This document shows, in pieces, positions 7,314 through 14,923 of a stretch of DNA of 30,853 bases; the stretch's first letter is position 1, and each line of letters opens with the position of its first letter. The stretch is from a virus. The notes beneath the pieces are model-generated. The model did not search any database, was not told where the DNA came from, and was given only the letters and a program-made list of their open reading frames with translations. A program made the translations under genes and the position numbers. Location of the stretch: IMG/VR virus record IMGVR_UViG_3300042391_000534, positions 1-30,853 of that record; one strand, 5' to 3'.

Positions 7314-7350
7314 GAAATCCCCCGGCGAACCTACAACGCCGGGGGATTTC
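7314..7350. terminator. Bidirectional hairpin terminator after capsid gene and plus-strand gene
   Basis: A perfect 14-base-pair stem, gaaatcccccggcg (7314-7327) with cgccgggggatttc (7337-7350), and a nine-base loop. Because the outer stem is AAAT/ATTT on both sides, RNA from either strand ends in a short U run. It should stop plus-strand transcript A before it reaches the capsid gene and stop or weaken minus-strand readthrough from the capsid gene, whose TAA/TGA region ends at 7367. Terminating between capsid and downstream tail genes would let capsid protein be made in excess. Confidence 0.85.
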
Positions 7351-7366
7351 CGTATACAACCGATGG

Positions 7367-8527
7367 TTAGGCAGTGCCACCACGGAAGTAGTTGACCGAA
7401 TCAGCACCAAGGCCCGAGTCGCCTCTCCACGTTACGCGGAATACTGTGGAGTCCGTGTTGAAGGCGTAGTCAGTCGAGGTTGCAACCTGAATACCGCCAG
7501 CCTGGCGAACAATGAAGTCGTCAAGCTTTCCGTAAACAATGCTCTTCGATGCGGCAGTTGCAGCAACGGCGGGCATGGATGCGTTCTCGTGGATCACGTT
7601 GCCCATCAGGTAATCGCGGCCATCAACCGAAATTGAAGGTGCGAAGATGAAGTTACCTGCGGTGTCCTTGATCTTACGGATAGCGGCGAGCGCGCTCGTG
7701 GAGGCCATGAAGCCATACGATGCGCGGTTATCTCCCGCGACACTGTAGGTCAGGTCAACCAAGTTCTCGTATGTCGGCGCACCGCTTGTAGCGGTTCCCG
7801 TTACACCCGAACCAGCAGCCGTGACCAATCCGGTGGGCTCCACTGTGCCCGTGCCTACGGTCAATTTTGCACCCGCATCGAATGCAATTTCGCGGCTGCT
7901 GATGCGTGCCACGAGATCGAGAAGATTGACGCCCGAGTCGGCGATGATCTCGTTACTCAAGCTGACCAACGCGCCGAATTTGTAAGCACCGAGGTTCAGC
8001 TGGCTGAGAGTCGGGTTGGACTCAGAGATAGCAGAACCAGCAGCAACCTGCGCGTAAGTTCCCGCGGCCGTAACCTTAGGAATCTGAAGCGTGTTGCCGC
8101 CAGTGGTCGTGATGATTGTGGACGTGCTGAACAGCGGGTTGCTGTTCTGCAGGAACTCGAACACCTGTGCGTAGAAGTCGTAAGGAACGACACCCGAACC
8201 GCTCGTGGGGGTAAGAGCAGCACGGAACTCGTGGCCACGCATTTCGCCCATAGCAATGCTACGAAGAATCGCAGAATCGTCACGAGCCTCAGTGGCGGGA
8301 ACGAAACCGCGTGCGGCTTCAGCAACCTCAGCCTGACGCTCCTCAGAGCGACGTGCTACGGAAATGCCGGTGTCAATGTCGGCAATACGAGCCTCGAGAC
8401 GCTCAACGTGTCCCAGGTCGTCAACGGTGAGGCCACGGGCCTCGGTTTCAGCCCGATCAAGGATGTCACGCACCTGAAAAATCAGGTTAGCGCGTTCCTC
8501 AGTCTGGCCCTTGATAAAATCACTCAT
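7367..8527 (-). CDS. Major capsid protein, HK97 fold
   Basis: A 386-residue HK97-type capsid protein. Residues about 1-75 are charged and helical (coiled coil with EERANLIFQVRDILDRAE and VERLEARIADID), the delta or scaffolding domain normally removed by the prohead protease. The mature part starts near LTPTSGSGVVPYDFY, followed by TSTIITTTGGNTLQIPKVT (N-arm and E-loop region) and later P-loop and A-domain strands. A GGAG site lies eight bases before the ATG. It is followed by a bidirectional terminator and preceded by a 123-base gap after the protease gene, so it probably has its own expression control. Confidence 0.93.
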   Translation of the reverse strand: MSDFIKGQTEERANLIFQVRDILDRAETEARGLTVDDLGHVERLEARIADIDTGISVARRSEERQAEVAEAARGFVPATEARDDSAILRSIAMGEMRGHEFRAALTPTSGSGVVPYDFYAQVFEFLQNSNPLFSTSTIITTTGGNTLQIPKVTAAGTYAQVAAGSAISESNPTLSQLNLGAYKFGALVSLSNEIIADSGVNLLDLVARISSREIAFDAGAKLTVGTGTVEPTGLVTAAGSGVTGTATSGAPTYENLVDLTYSVAGDNRASYGFMASTSALAAIRKIKDTAGNFIFAPSISVDGRDYLMGNVIHENASMPAVAATAASKSIVYGKLDDFIVRQAGGIQVATSTDYAFNTDSTVFRVTWRGDSGLGADSVNYFRGGTA

Positions 8528-8650
8528 TGTGAATACTCCAAAGGTAGAAAGGATTATGAACGGTAACCGCTGACGGAAAACCTAGCATCGCCGCTAACGG
8601 TCAAACGCATACCTTAAGAATACCAAAGTCTCTACTCAGTAGAGCAAGGA
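8528..8650 (-). promoter_or_regulatory. Gap between protease and capsid genes with dyad elements
   Basis: This is one of few true gaps in the late block. It holds a 15-base dyad, ctctactcagtagag (8630-8644), seven bases after the protease stop; two near-identical ten-base dyads, ccgctgacgg (8567-8576) and ccgctaacgg (8591-8600); and an overlapping cggtaaccg (8561-8569). On the minus strand CATAAT precedes the capsid ribosome binding site by about 17 bases but has no convincing -35 partner. Control of capsid expression, by a promoter or binding protein, is likely here but no element is conclusive. Confidence 0.35.
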
Positions 8651-10318
8651 TTACAGGGTTTCCAGCAACTCCATGAGCGCAAGCTTCTTACGGTGCAACG
8701 CCAACTGATCGAGGCCGTTCTGCTCAGTCATCGCCTCATCCATCGGCGCATCCTCAACCGGTGCTTCTTCTTCGGGAACCAAAGCGTCCAAAACCAACTC
8801 CATAACTTCCTTCTCGGCGTAAGTGATTGGCTCACCAGCGGCAACCTTGCCGAGCACCATGCTGAGCGCGTCATAATCCACGCCGACAGCCATAACAACA
8901 TCTTCTAATGAGCGCACTTGTGCCGTCCCGTTCGTTGAGGGGTAAGCCGGAAAGGCAACCCCGGTTGATACTTCCAAAAGTCTGACACTCTTTAGCGTGC
9001 GTTCTGTGCCGTCTGAGCTCCAAGAATCACCGTTAGCGGGAACAGTAAACCCAAACGAGAAGCCGGTCACATCGCCGCGCTGGATAAGTACCTTAGCGTC
9101 ACGACCTGCCTGAGTGTCCGGCAGGTCAGCCTCAACACGCAAACCCAATTCGTCTTCTGACAACCGGAGTGTGCCCGACCTGGTTGAGCCGAGTACGTCA
9201 CTGCTGGAGTGATTCCACAACAGCTTGATGTCGTTCTTAGCGCGCAATGACCGCTTGAACGCACCAGGCGCAATGCGCTCGATAAACGGCAACGGCTCGG
9301 ACGGTTCGTTGAACCGGGCAGCGTAACCGGTGAGGGTCATACCTTCAGCCGTTTCGCGCACCTCAAAATCGTTTACAAAAACGCGGGTTTCAATTTTTGA
9401 CACGGTACGTCCCTTAGATCGGTTAGTGTTCTCCGCCTCAATTCTACCAATTATATCCTCAGCATAAGAAAGCACCCGGCGCGCGCCAGCCTTGCCGCCA
9501 TCGGAACCCCACAACGCATGAGCAACAACACCCGCGCTCGGGTAATTGTCCGAGTCTGGCTTAGCGTCCGGCGAATCCAAATCAACCAGGTGGCGTGCAA
9601 TCCACGCGGCAATCCGCACCCACTTATCCTCCGAAACCTGACCGGCAACCATGTCCCGCGCCTCACGAACCGTCTGCCCCGTCAAACCATCCCCAGCAAG
9701 GCCCTCAGTGAACCACTCAAGCCCTTTACGGGCAGCGTCAACCATGTAAGCCGGTGGTGTCAAATCAACAGCCCTAGCCTCCGCACGCGAAGCCGGAACT
9801 TCATTAGGGTGCAGTGCCGTTATTCCGGCGGCCCGATAGGCCGCGCGTGCGCCCTCATCGTTATCCACAGCAATCATCACGTTGTAGGTTTCCATCAACC
9901 TCACGGCAGTCTCAGCCTTGAACTCGTTACTCGTCAACGACTCATCCGGGCGCATAATCAAATCATCGAACCGTACGCCCGCGTCGGTCAGCTCATTAGA
10001 CGTGCGCTCACGATCCTCTTCAAGCCTCCCCGTCACTACAAAAATGGACGTGTCGGGAAAACTGTCAAGGTACGCCAGCAGGTTCTCGTTCGTCTCACCG
10101 TCAATGAACAACGTGCCGTCAATATCAGTCACAACAACCTGAGGCCCCGACTCATTACGCTCACCCAAAAACTCCACCTCCTCAGCCAACGAAATCGCAA
10201 CCGCCTGGTCAATCGCAGACTGCTTCGTCGTGTGGCAACCAAACACCTCATCGGAGTCAACAGCCATGACCGCCCAACCCGAACAGTCAGCGTTCTCTTC
10301 AGTAATGTAATAAGGCAT
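8651..10318 (-). CDS. HAD-like phosphatase fused to U35/S78 prohead protease
   Basis: A 555-residue three-part protein. Residues 1-48 are a small domain (ENADCSGWAVMAV, GCHTTKQSAIDQA) found at ends of phage structural proteins. Residues 58-175 form a HAD-type hydrolase with all motifs: D65-I-D67-G-T, T96 in VVTGR, K134 and D152-N-D154. Residues 188-275 (AARKGLEWF to YPSAGVVAHALWG) are a linker domain of unknown role. Residues 306-515 are the prohead protease, with H370 in WNH, S421 in GFSFGF and E449 in LLEVSTGV, followed by an acidic tail. The protease cleaves capsid delta domains and itself. Start ATG 10318 overlaps the upstream stop (TAATG). An internal GTG at 9403 with a good ribosome site could give the protease alone. 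Confidence 0.88.
   Translation of the reverse strand: MPYYITEENADCSGWAVMAVDSDEVFGCHTTKQSAIDQAVAISLAEEVEFLGERNESGPQVVVTDIDGTLFIDGETNENLLAYLDSFPDTSIFVVTGRLEEDRERTSNELTDAGVRFDDLIMRPDESLTSNEFKAETAVRLMETYNVMIAVDNDEGARAAYRAAGITALHPNEVPASRAEARAVDLTPPAYMVDAARKGLEWFTEGLAGDGLTGQTVREARDMVAGQVSEDKWVRIAAWIARHLVDLDSPDAKPDSDNYPSAGVVAHALWGSDGGKAGARRVLSYAEDIIGRIEAENTNRSKGRTVSKIETRVFVNDFEVRETAEGMTLTGYAARFNEPSEPLPFIERIAPGAFKRSLRAKNDIKLLWNHSSSDVLGSTRSGTLRLSEDELGLRVEADLPDTQAGRDAKVLIQRGDVTGFSFGFTVPANGDSWSSDGTERTLKSVRLLEVSTGVAFPAYPSTNGTAQVRSLEDVVMAVGVDYDALSMVLGKVAAGEPITYAEKEVMELVLDALVPEEEAPVEDAPMDEAMTEQNGLDQLALHRKKLALMELLETL
9401..9415 (-). promoter_or_regulatory. Internal translation start for the protease domain
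   Basis: Inside the fusion gene, AAGGGA (9415-9410), six bases and then GTG (9403-9401) form an initiation site in frame with the protease domain. The same AAGGGA precedes the terminase small subunit start. Initiation here would give a 250-residue protein (306-555), close to the size of stand-alone HK97-type proteases (about 225). It falls exactly at the domain border, just before SKIETRVFV. Use of the site is inferred. Confidence 0.5.
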
Positions 10319-10854
10319 TATGCGCTCGTAATGTAAACGCCGGAAACGTGAAAATTGTCGGCAACCGCCAACGTAATCGGATCCCCCTGCTCGAAGGGAA
10401 TATTGAAAGTGCGGTTGCCCTGATTATCCATAGACTCCAAACGCAACTGAGACTGCCCCGCAAAGACGTGACCAAAAATAGGGTAAGTTCTGCTTGCGCT
10501 TATGTCGTGCAAGCAACCCGCCGTGAACTCGTAAGCAAACGCAGCCGGGTAAGGCAAGTTCACATAGTATTGCCCCGAGCCAAAACTTGTGATGTTGTCG
10601 AAGTCAACTTGAATTTCGAAATGAACCAGCGAACCCATTTTGACAAAACTGCCCGTGAACAATGGAGCACCGTTGAAAGTTGGTTGCGTTCCAAGCGTGC
10701 CACCTTCAACCGTAAAAGCAGCAGGTGCGGGCCAGACAAATTCAGGTGCAACACTCACCGTCGCTGTCGCCGCGCCCGAAGTCGTCACAGTCGCAGAAGC
10801 GGGTGGGATAACGTCAACAACCGCTGTTGATGTCGTCACCGTCACAGTGGTCAA
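10318..10854 (-). CDS. Beta-rich structural protein, jelly-roll-like (head or fibre)
   Basis: A 178-residue protein. The first 35 residues are almost only Thr, Val, Ala and Ser. From about residue 60 it has a pattern (MGSLVHFEIQVDF, FGSGQYYVNLPYPA, YPIFGHVFAG, DNFHVSGVYITSA) typical of small jelly-roll domains at the ends of phage fibre or decoration proteins. It begins with TTG overlapping the TGA of the upstream gene (TTGA). Encoded between portal and protease genes, it is more likely a head fibre or decoration protein than a tail fibre, but this is not settled. Confidence 0.6.
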   Translation of the reverse strand: MTTVTVTTSTAVVDVIPPASATVTTSGAATATVSVAPEFVWPAPAAFTVEGGTLGTQPTFNGAPLFTGSFVKMGSLVHFEIQVDFDNITSFGSGQYYVNLPYPAAFAYEFTAGCLHDISASRTYPIFGHVFAGQSQLRLESMDNQGNRTFNIPFEQGDPITLAVADNFHVSGVYITSA

Positions 10855-11204
10855 CGTGTGACCTCTGGCGACACGAGGAAGTTGCCCTCAACCAAGCGCG
10901 TCACAGTCGAACCGCTCACAAGCTCCAGATCGTAAACGTACTGCCCGCTAGGTGTCGCGTCAATCGCCGCCGTTTGCGTAGCCGTCAAAGCCACAACAAT
11001 CGTCCCCGCCGTACCGCCCAACGTGATACCAGTGCCCGAAGTCAGGTTCACAATGGCCGACCCGCCATCAAACCCATCACGCACCTGCATACGCGCCGAA
11101 TAGCCCGACAGGTTCACAGGTGTCCCGCCGGTCTGCCACGTCAACGTGTAATCAAACGACGCGCCCTGATAACACGACATATCCAAACGTCCCGGTGACT
11201 GCAT
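10851..11204 (-). CDS. Small beta-sandwich structural protein
   Basis: A 117-residue protein with alternating strands (ASFDYTLTWQTGGTPVNLSG, SARMQVRD, GTIVVALTA, GQYVYDLELVS, RLVEGNFLVSPEVTR). This matches a common phage domain seen next to fibre or head genes (BppU-N-like in general form). Its ATG shares its A with the TAA of the portal gene (TAATG), and its stop overlaps the next gene's TTG. It probably acts with the neighbouring 178-residue protein in a surface structure. No enzyme motif is present. Confidence 0.6.
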   Translation of the reverse strand: MQSPGRLDMSCYQGASFDYTLTWQTGGTPVNLSGYSARMQVRDGFDGGSAIVNLTSGTGITLGGTAGTIVVALTATQTAAIDATPSGQYVYDLELVSGSTVTRLVEGNFLVSPEVTR

Positions 11205-12568
11205 TACTTCACCTCATCTGCGTAGACCGCGTTCGGGTCTGTAGGGTCAATCTGGCTGACAGGTTGCAACTGACTCGACGCGAGGCCGGTGTGCGCAATC
11301 GGGTCAAGGCCGACAGCCGCCAACGACTCAGCCGGATCATAACCACTAAGCACCAGCACGTTAGCCATACGCACCCGCTTCTCCTCGGCAGTCAATTCGG
11401 AATCCGAGAGCGTCACGTTTGCGAGTGGCACGCGCACCTCGTCGGCATACGGCGATTCGACGGGAAGCATATCCTCGAGGCGACGCACGTCGTTTATGCT
11501 CAAGTAGCCCGCTTGGAGTCCCGACGAATACGCGGCAGTTCGAGCCTGAATGTTCGCACGCAGAAGCGCATCCATATTGAACTTGATGTAAGCGTTTTCA
11601 CCACCAGGCGAACGCTTCATAAGCGGTGAGATTGCTTGCTCAATTTTTGCCACCATCGGCTGAATCGTCGAAGTCAAGAAAGCCCGGTTGTTTTCCTCAA
11701 CGCTCGCGTAGGCCATCGTCCCCGGTAAGCCCAAGAGATGAGGTGGAATGTTTAGCGCACGCGCCACATCCTCAACGGCAAAACGGCGGGTGTCAATCAG
11801 GCTCGATTGTTCCGGCGAAACCATAGTGGGCTTGAATTGTGCGCCGCCCGACAGCACGCCGGTACGGTTAGACCGCGACCAGCCAGAGTGCCGTGAGTCA
11901 AACCCTGACCGCAAGTTGTCAGCTTGTTCCTGCGTAAGGTTGCCGGGAAACTCAATCACACCAGCAAGGTTAGTACCCGAACCGAAGAAGGTCGCCGCGA
12001 ACTTCTCGAGCGCAAGAGCAAGACCAAAGTTTTCTTTCAACGCAGTCACACGCGAAACACCACGCACCTGACCAGGGCGCAACAAATCCGGAATGTAAAG
12101 AATCTCATCGCCGGTCAACGGTTGTTCTTCGCCCACAACATTGAACTGAAGTCGGCCAATACCGTTACGCACAATCTGCACACTGGTGGGATTCAACACG
12201 ACCAGGTTCACAACCTCGCCCCGACGGTTTGAATACACGCGAATAAACGCGTTCCCGTCAAGCAAAAGGCTCGTCACAACCGACGAGTAAAACGCTTGCC
12301 GTGGCAAGTCAACATCAGGCTGATCTACCCAAGACGGCTTCGGACGAAACGGGAACCGAGCACCGTCACGATTCACGAAACAATCAACCGGCAACGTCGA
12401 AACCAAATCGCTGATAAGACTAACGCCGCTGAAAATCGCGTTGACCTGAAACACCGTGTCATTGTTTACAACAGTGCCAGCAAGGTTGTTCAACTCAACC
12501 ATGTCGCCCGAAGCCCACATAGTTTGATACGAGATATTGCGCTGCTCGAACAGACGATTGAACAACAT
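11204..12568 (-). CDS. Portal protein, HK97 family
   Basis: A 454-residue portal protein that should form the twelve-subunit ring for DNA passage and nucleate head assembly. It shows the family opening (VFQVNAIFSGVSLISDLVS, residues about 40-58), the strand-rich crown region with SVVTSLLLDGNAFIRVYSN, the clip/stem region with FFGSGTNLAGVIEFPG, and FAVEDVARALNIPPHLLG, a hallmark of HK97-like portals. The C-terminal part is helical with an acidic end. ATG 12568 overlaps the TAA of a small membrane protein gene. Order TerS-TerL-portal is conserved. Confidence 0.93.
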   Translation of the reverse strand: MLFNRLFEQRNISYQTMWASGDMVELNNLAGTVVNNDTVFQVNAIFSGVSLISDLVSTLPVDCFVNRDGARFPFRPKPSWVDQPDVDLPRQAFYSSVVTSLLLDGNAFIRVYSNRRGEVVNLVVLNPTSVQIVRNGIGRLQFNVVGEEQPLTGDEILYIPDLLRPGQVRGVSRVTALKENFGLALALEKFAATFFGSGTNLAGVIEFPGNLTQEQADNLRSGFDSRHSGWSRSNRTGVLSGGAQFKPTMVSPEQSSLIDTRRFAVEDVARALNIPPHLLGLPGTMAYASVEENNRAFLTSTIQPMVAKIEQAISPLMKRSPGGENAYIKFNMDALLRANIQARTAAYSSGLQAGYLSINDVRRLEDMLPVESPYADEVRVPLANVTLSDSELTAEEKRVRMANVLVLSGYDPAESLAAVGLDPIAHTGLASSQLQPVSQIDPTDPNAVYADEVK

Positions 12569-12711
12569 TATTTACTCATTCCAAAAGCGAACCCGACAAG
12601 CACCAAACAAGCACCGCCAACAACCAACCCGGCAGGGAGAAAGATAAGCGACACCCCAGCCGTAATAACAGCAAGCCCGGCAATCTGCGCGGCCATCGAA
12701 AAAATTTTCAT
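12568..12711 (-). CDS. Tiny two-helix membrane protein between terminase and portal
   Basis: A 47-residue protein (MKIFSMAAQIAGLAVI..., ending FGMSK) that is hydrophobic from about residue 8 to 44 with a Pro-Ala-Gly turn near 26-28, so it should span the membrane twice. It starts four bases after the terminase stop and its TAA overlaps the portal ATG. Both junctions fit the tight coupling used throughout this genome. Small membrane proteins at this place occur in other actinophages; their function is not known. It is too short to be found by usual length cut-offs. Confidence 0.75.
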   Translation of the reverse strand: MKIFSMAAQIAGLAVITAGVSLIFLPAGLVVGGACLVLVGFAFGMSK

Positions 12712-12715
12712 AAAC

Positions 12716-14236
12716 CTATCCGTAGAATTGTGGAACCGGTGACTCTAGTTTACCGGATGCGCGGTCATAAGCCATGAGCAGGGCAACGGCTAAGTCAATC
12801 TTGAGCTTGTCCAGTCTAGGGTTTTTAGTTAGTCGTGTGCCTCCCCTGCCGTCTTTCAAAATGCAGTTATCCATGTGCCGCTGAATCGCGCCATCGCCAT
12901 CATGGCGAATCTTTCCCGCCATGATCCCTTCATAAAGTTTCGCCGTTGCAGGAACAAGTTTGTCTAGAGTTTGTGAGTATTCAACCATTGGCAATCCCAT
13001 CTGAACCCATTGGAAAAGTTCATCCTGCCAAAACGAAACGTCAGCGGCAATCTCGATACAACCTGGATTCTCACGAACAAAATCAGCCACAGTATTCACC
13101 ACGAGCTGCTTATCGACGACCCACGAATCATCGTCAATGGCAAAATCCTTTTCCCAAGAGGCCACTCGAAAAACTCGAAACACATCATCTTCATTTCGTG
13201 GTTTTATAACACAAACGATTGCAGTGCAGTCGTTGCGCCAGCTGCCGTCAAAACCTAGGACGTACTCGTCTCCCGGCTCGAGACGCACGTTATCCTCCGC
13301 TAGGTTCTCCCACGCACCAGGCGGAAGCCACGCCTGCTTATTCGACACCCACTGATTCAAGCGTTTTCCGCGAAAGTCATATTCGGGGGTAGTCAATACC
13401 GCCGAAGCAAAATCCTTCTGTGCAACTAAATCATCGAAGCCGGGATTAGCAATTTCCCAAGCTTTCGGATCATCATGCTTCAAAGTTTCCGGGGCCTCCC
13501 ACCACGCCATGAAAAACGAGGGGTCAACCAGTTCGCCGCTAACCACCTTCTTGCCATACTGATAAAGCTGGTAGGCGACAGACTCCCCGCCGGTAACATC
13601 GTTCTTTACGCCAGCGGTAGTGACAGCAACCAATTGAGCCAACCCGCCACGGTTACCCATAGCGAGCGAAAAAACATCATAGAGTGAACGATCACGGTGC
13701 GCGTGCAACTCGTCAAGAATCACCCGGCTCGGGTTATAGCCTTCTTTTGAATACGCCTCGGCAGACACAACTCGCATAACAGACTGAGACGCGGGGACAA
13801 AAATTGAGTCCCGATAGATTTGCACCACGCGCGACAGCTCAGACTGCTCAACCATGCGCCGAGCTTCGCCATAAATAATCCTTGCCTGCTCTTTTTCACT
13901 GGCGGCAATTATTACTTCTGCCCCCTGCACGCCCTCGGCAATGAGCGAATACAAAGCGATGGCCGCACTACTCAGCGCGCTCTTGCCATTCTTTCGCGGC
14001 ATCCCGACAAGTGCGCTTCTGGCGACGTAGCCACCAGCGTCGTCACGCGCGTACAACTGGCGCAACAACTCTTTCTGCCAATCACGCAAACGCAACGACT
14101 GACCAGCACGACCAGCGATGCCATCTTTACCAATCGAACCAAACGCCTCCGCAAAAGCAATCGCAACATCGCCATCACCTCGAGCCACAGACTCAGGCGC
14201 AACCGGGGTAAGAAAGGCCGGAGGCCAACTACTCAC
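12716..14236 (-). CDS. Terminase large subunit
   Basis: A 506-residue packaging motor of the Terminase_1 type. Walker A is GMPRKNGKS (78-86), Walker B is VILDELHAH (172-180; D175, E176), and the RNase H-like nuclease has acidic residues D330 in GFDGSWRND, D399 in IAADVSFW, and D481/D491 near the C-terminus. It uses ATP to translocate DNA into the prohead and cuts the concatemer. The GTG start overlaps the small-subunit stop by eight bases. An HNH protein lies just upstream of the small subunit, as in HK97-like cos phages. Confidence 0.95.
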   Translation of the reverse strand: MSSWPPAFLTPVAPESVARGDGDVAIAFAEAFGSIGKDGIAGRAGQSLRLRDWQKELLRQLYARDDAGGYVARSALVGMPRKNGKSALSSAAIALYSLIAEGVQGAEVIIAASEKEQARIIYGEARRMVEQSELSRVVQIYRDSIFVPASQSVMRVVSAEAYSKEGYNPSRVILDELHAHRDRSLYDVFSLAMGNRGGLAQLVAVTTAGVKNDVTGGESVAYQLYQYGKKVVSGELVDPSFFMAWWEAPETLKHDDPKAWEIANPGFDDLVAQKDFASAVLTTPEYDFRGKRLNQWVSNKQAWLPPGAWENLAEDNVRLEPGDEYVLGFDGSWRNDCTAIVCVIKPRNEDDVFRVFRVASWEKDFAIDDDSWVVDKQLVVNTVADFVRENPGCIEIAADVSFWQDELFQWVQMGLPMVEYSQTLDKLVPATAKLYEGIMAGKIRHDGDGAIQRHMDNCILKDGRGGTRLTKNPRLDKLKIDLAVALLMAYDRASGKLESPVPQFYG

Positions 14237-14669
14237 TCGGCGGCCTCTTCATCGCCATAATCTCCTCGAGCTTCGACTTCGCTCGAGCAGACACCAGGCC
14301 AAGACGCGTGCGATCCGCCGGCGTGAAACCCAACAACGACAGACCAGACAGCACAGACTTCTCAGTCTCCAACAAACTCGTGTTCACACCACGATCAGCC
14401 GGGTCAGCAAGCCACAACTCACGCAACCCAGCCACACGATCCATCTGCCGACAAACCTGCTCAACCAGATGAACGTCGGTTTTACTCGACACCCAACCCT
14501 CGCCAGCCTCATAAACAGTCGCCCACAAACCCAAACCAGCCGCACCCAAACCAACCGGCACAACCGCGTTCCCAAACTCCACAGCCACAACCTCATTCTC
14601 AACAATCGGCCTATGACTCGGCCTACCCTGCAACACCTGCAACTCAACAGGCTTCGGTGGATTCGGCAT
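14229..14669 (-). CDS. Terminase small subunit
   Basis: A 146-residue protein directly upstream of and overlapping the large subunit gene. The C-terminal half (LTTPADRTRLGL-like segment FTPADRTRLGLVSARAKSKL) matches the P27-like small-terminase ending, and helices in residues 60-110 would form the oligomeric core. It should bind the packaging site. AAGGGA lies seven bases before ATG 14669, and the gene is the first of the late block after a 254-base gap with a terminator and a possible promoter. Confidence 0.82.
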   Translation of the reverse strand: MPNPPKPVELQVLQGRPSHRPIVENEVVAVEFGNAVVPVGLGAAGLGLWATVYEAGEGWVSSKTDVHLVEQVCRQMDRVAGLRELWLADPADRGVNTSLLETEKSVLSGLSLLGFTPADRTRLGLVSARAKSKLEEIMAMKRPPSE

Positions 14670-14863
14670 AACAACATCCCTTCAAAAAAATGCACAAACG
14701 CCCACACGCGCTTACGCACACGAACACAAAACGCCAAGCCATAACCAGTCAACCCGATAATGAAAACGCGTCTATGGCGATTCTACGGCGTTTCTGGCAT
14801 TGGTTTGAACTGCGGGTGTGTGCAAAAGAGAGGCTGCGGGGTGAGGATGGGCGCTATTGCAGG
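14670..14863 (-). promoter_or_regulatory. Gap before terminase genes: candidate late promoter, possible packaging site
   Basis: No convincing gene lies here on either strand. On the minus strand TTCAAA (14809-14804), 18 bases and TAGAAT (14785-14780) form a moderate promoter candidate that would start RNA about 100 bases before the terminase small subunit. TTGACT (near 14755) is also present without a good -10. Between an early terminator and the first late gene, this is where a late promoter is needed, and also the usual place for a cos site. No cos sequence can be named from sequence alone. Confidence 0.35.
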
Positions 14864-14902
14864 AAAAAACCTACCCCCCGTTGATGCCGGTGAGGGGGTA
14901 GG
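14864..14902 (-). terminator. Rho-independent terminator at the end of the early block
   Basis: A nine-base-pair GC-rich stem, cctaccccc (14870-14878) with gggggtagg (14894-14902), a 15-base loop, and on the minus strand a run of six T (14869-14864) right after the stem. It starts about 20 bases after the stop of the HNH gene and should separate early from late minus-strand transcripts. Confidence 0.85.
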
Positions 14903-14923
14903 CGTGTGTTTTGTGTTGAATGT

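Noticed and set aside
9518-10336. Plus-strand frame of 272 codons opposite the HAD-protease gene
   Set aside because: It is antisense to a gene with complete motifs and is rich in Arg, His, Asn and Thr, as expected from reading biased codons backwards. No ribosome site or promoter precedes it.
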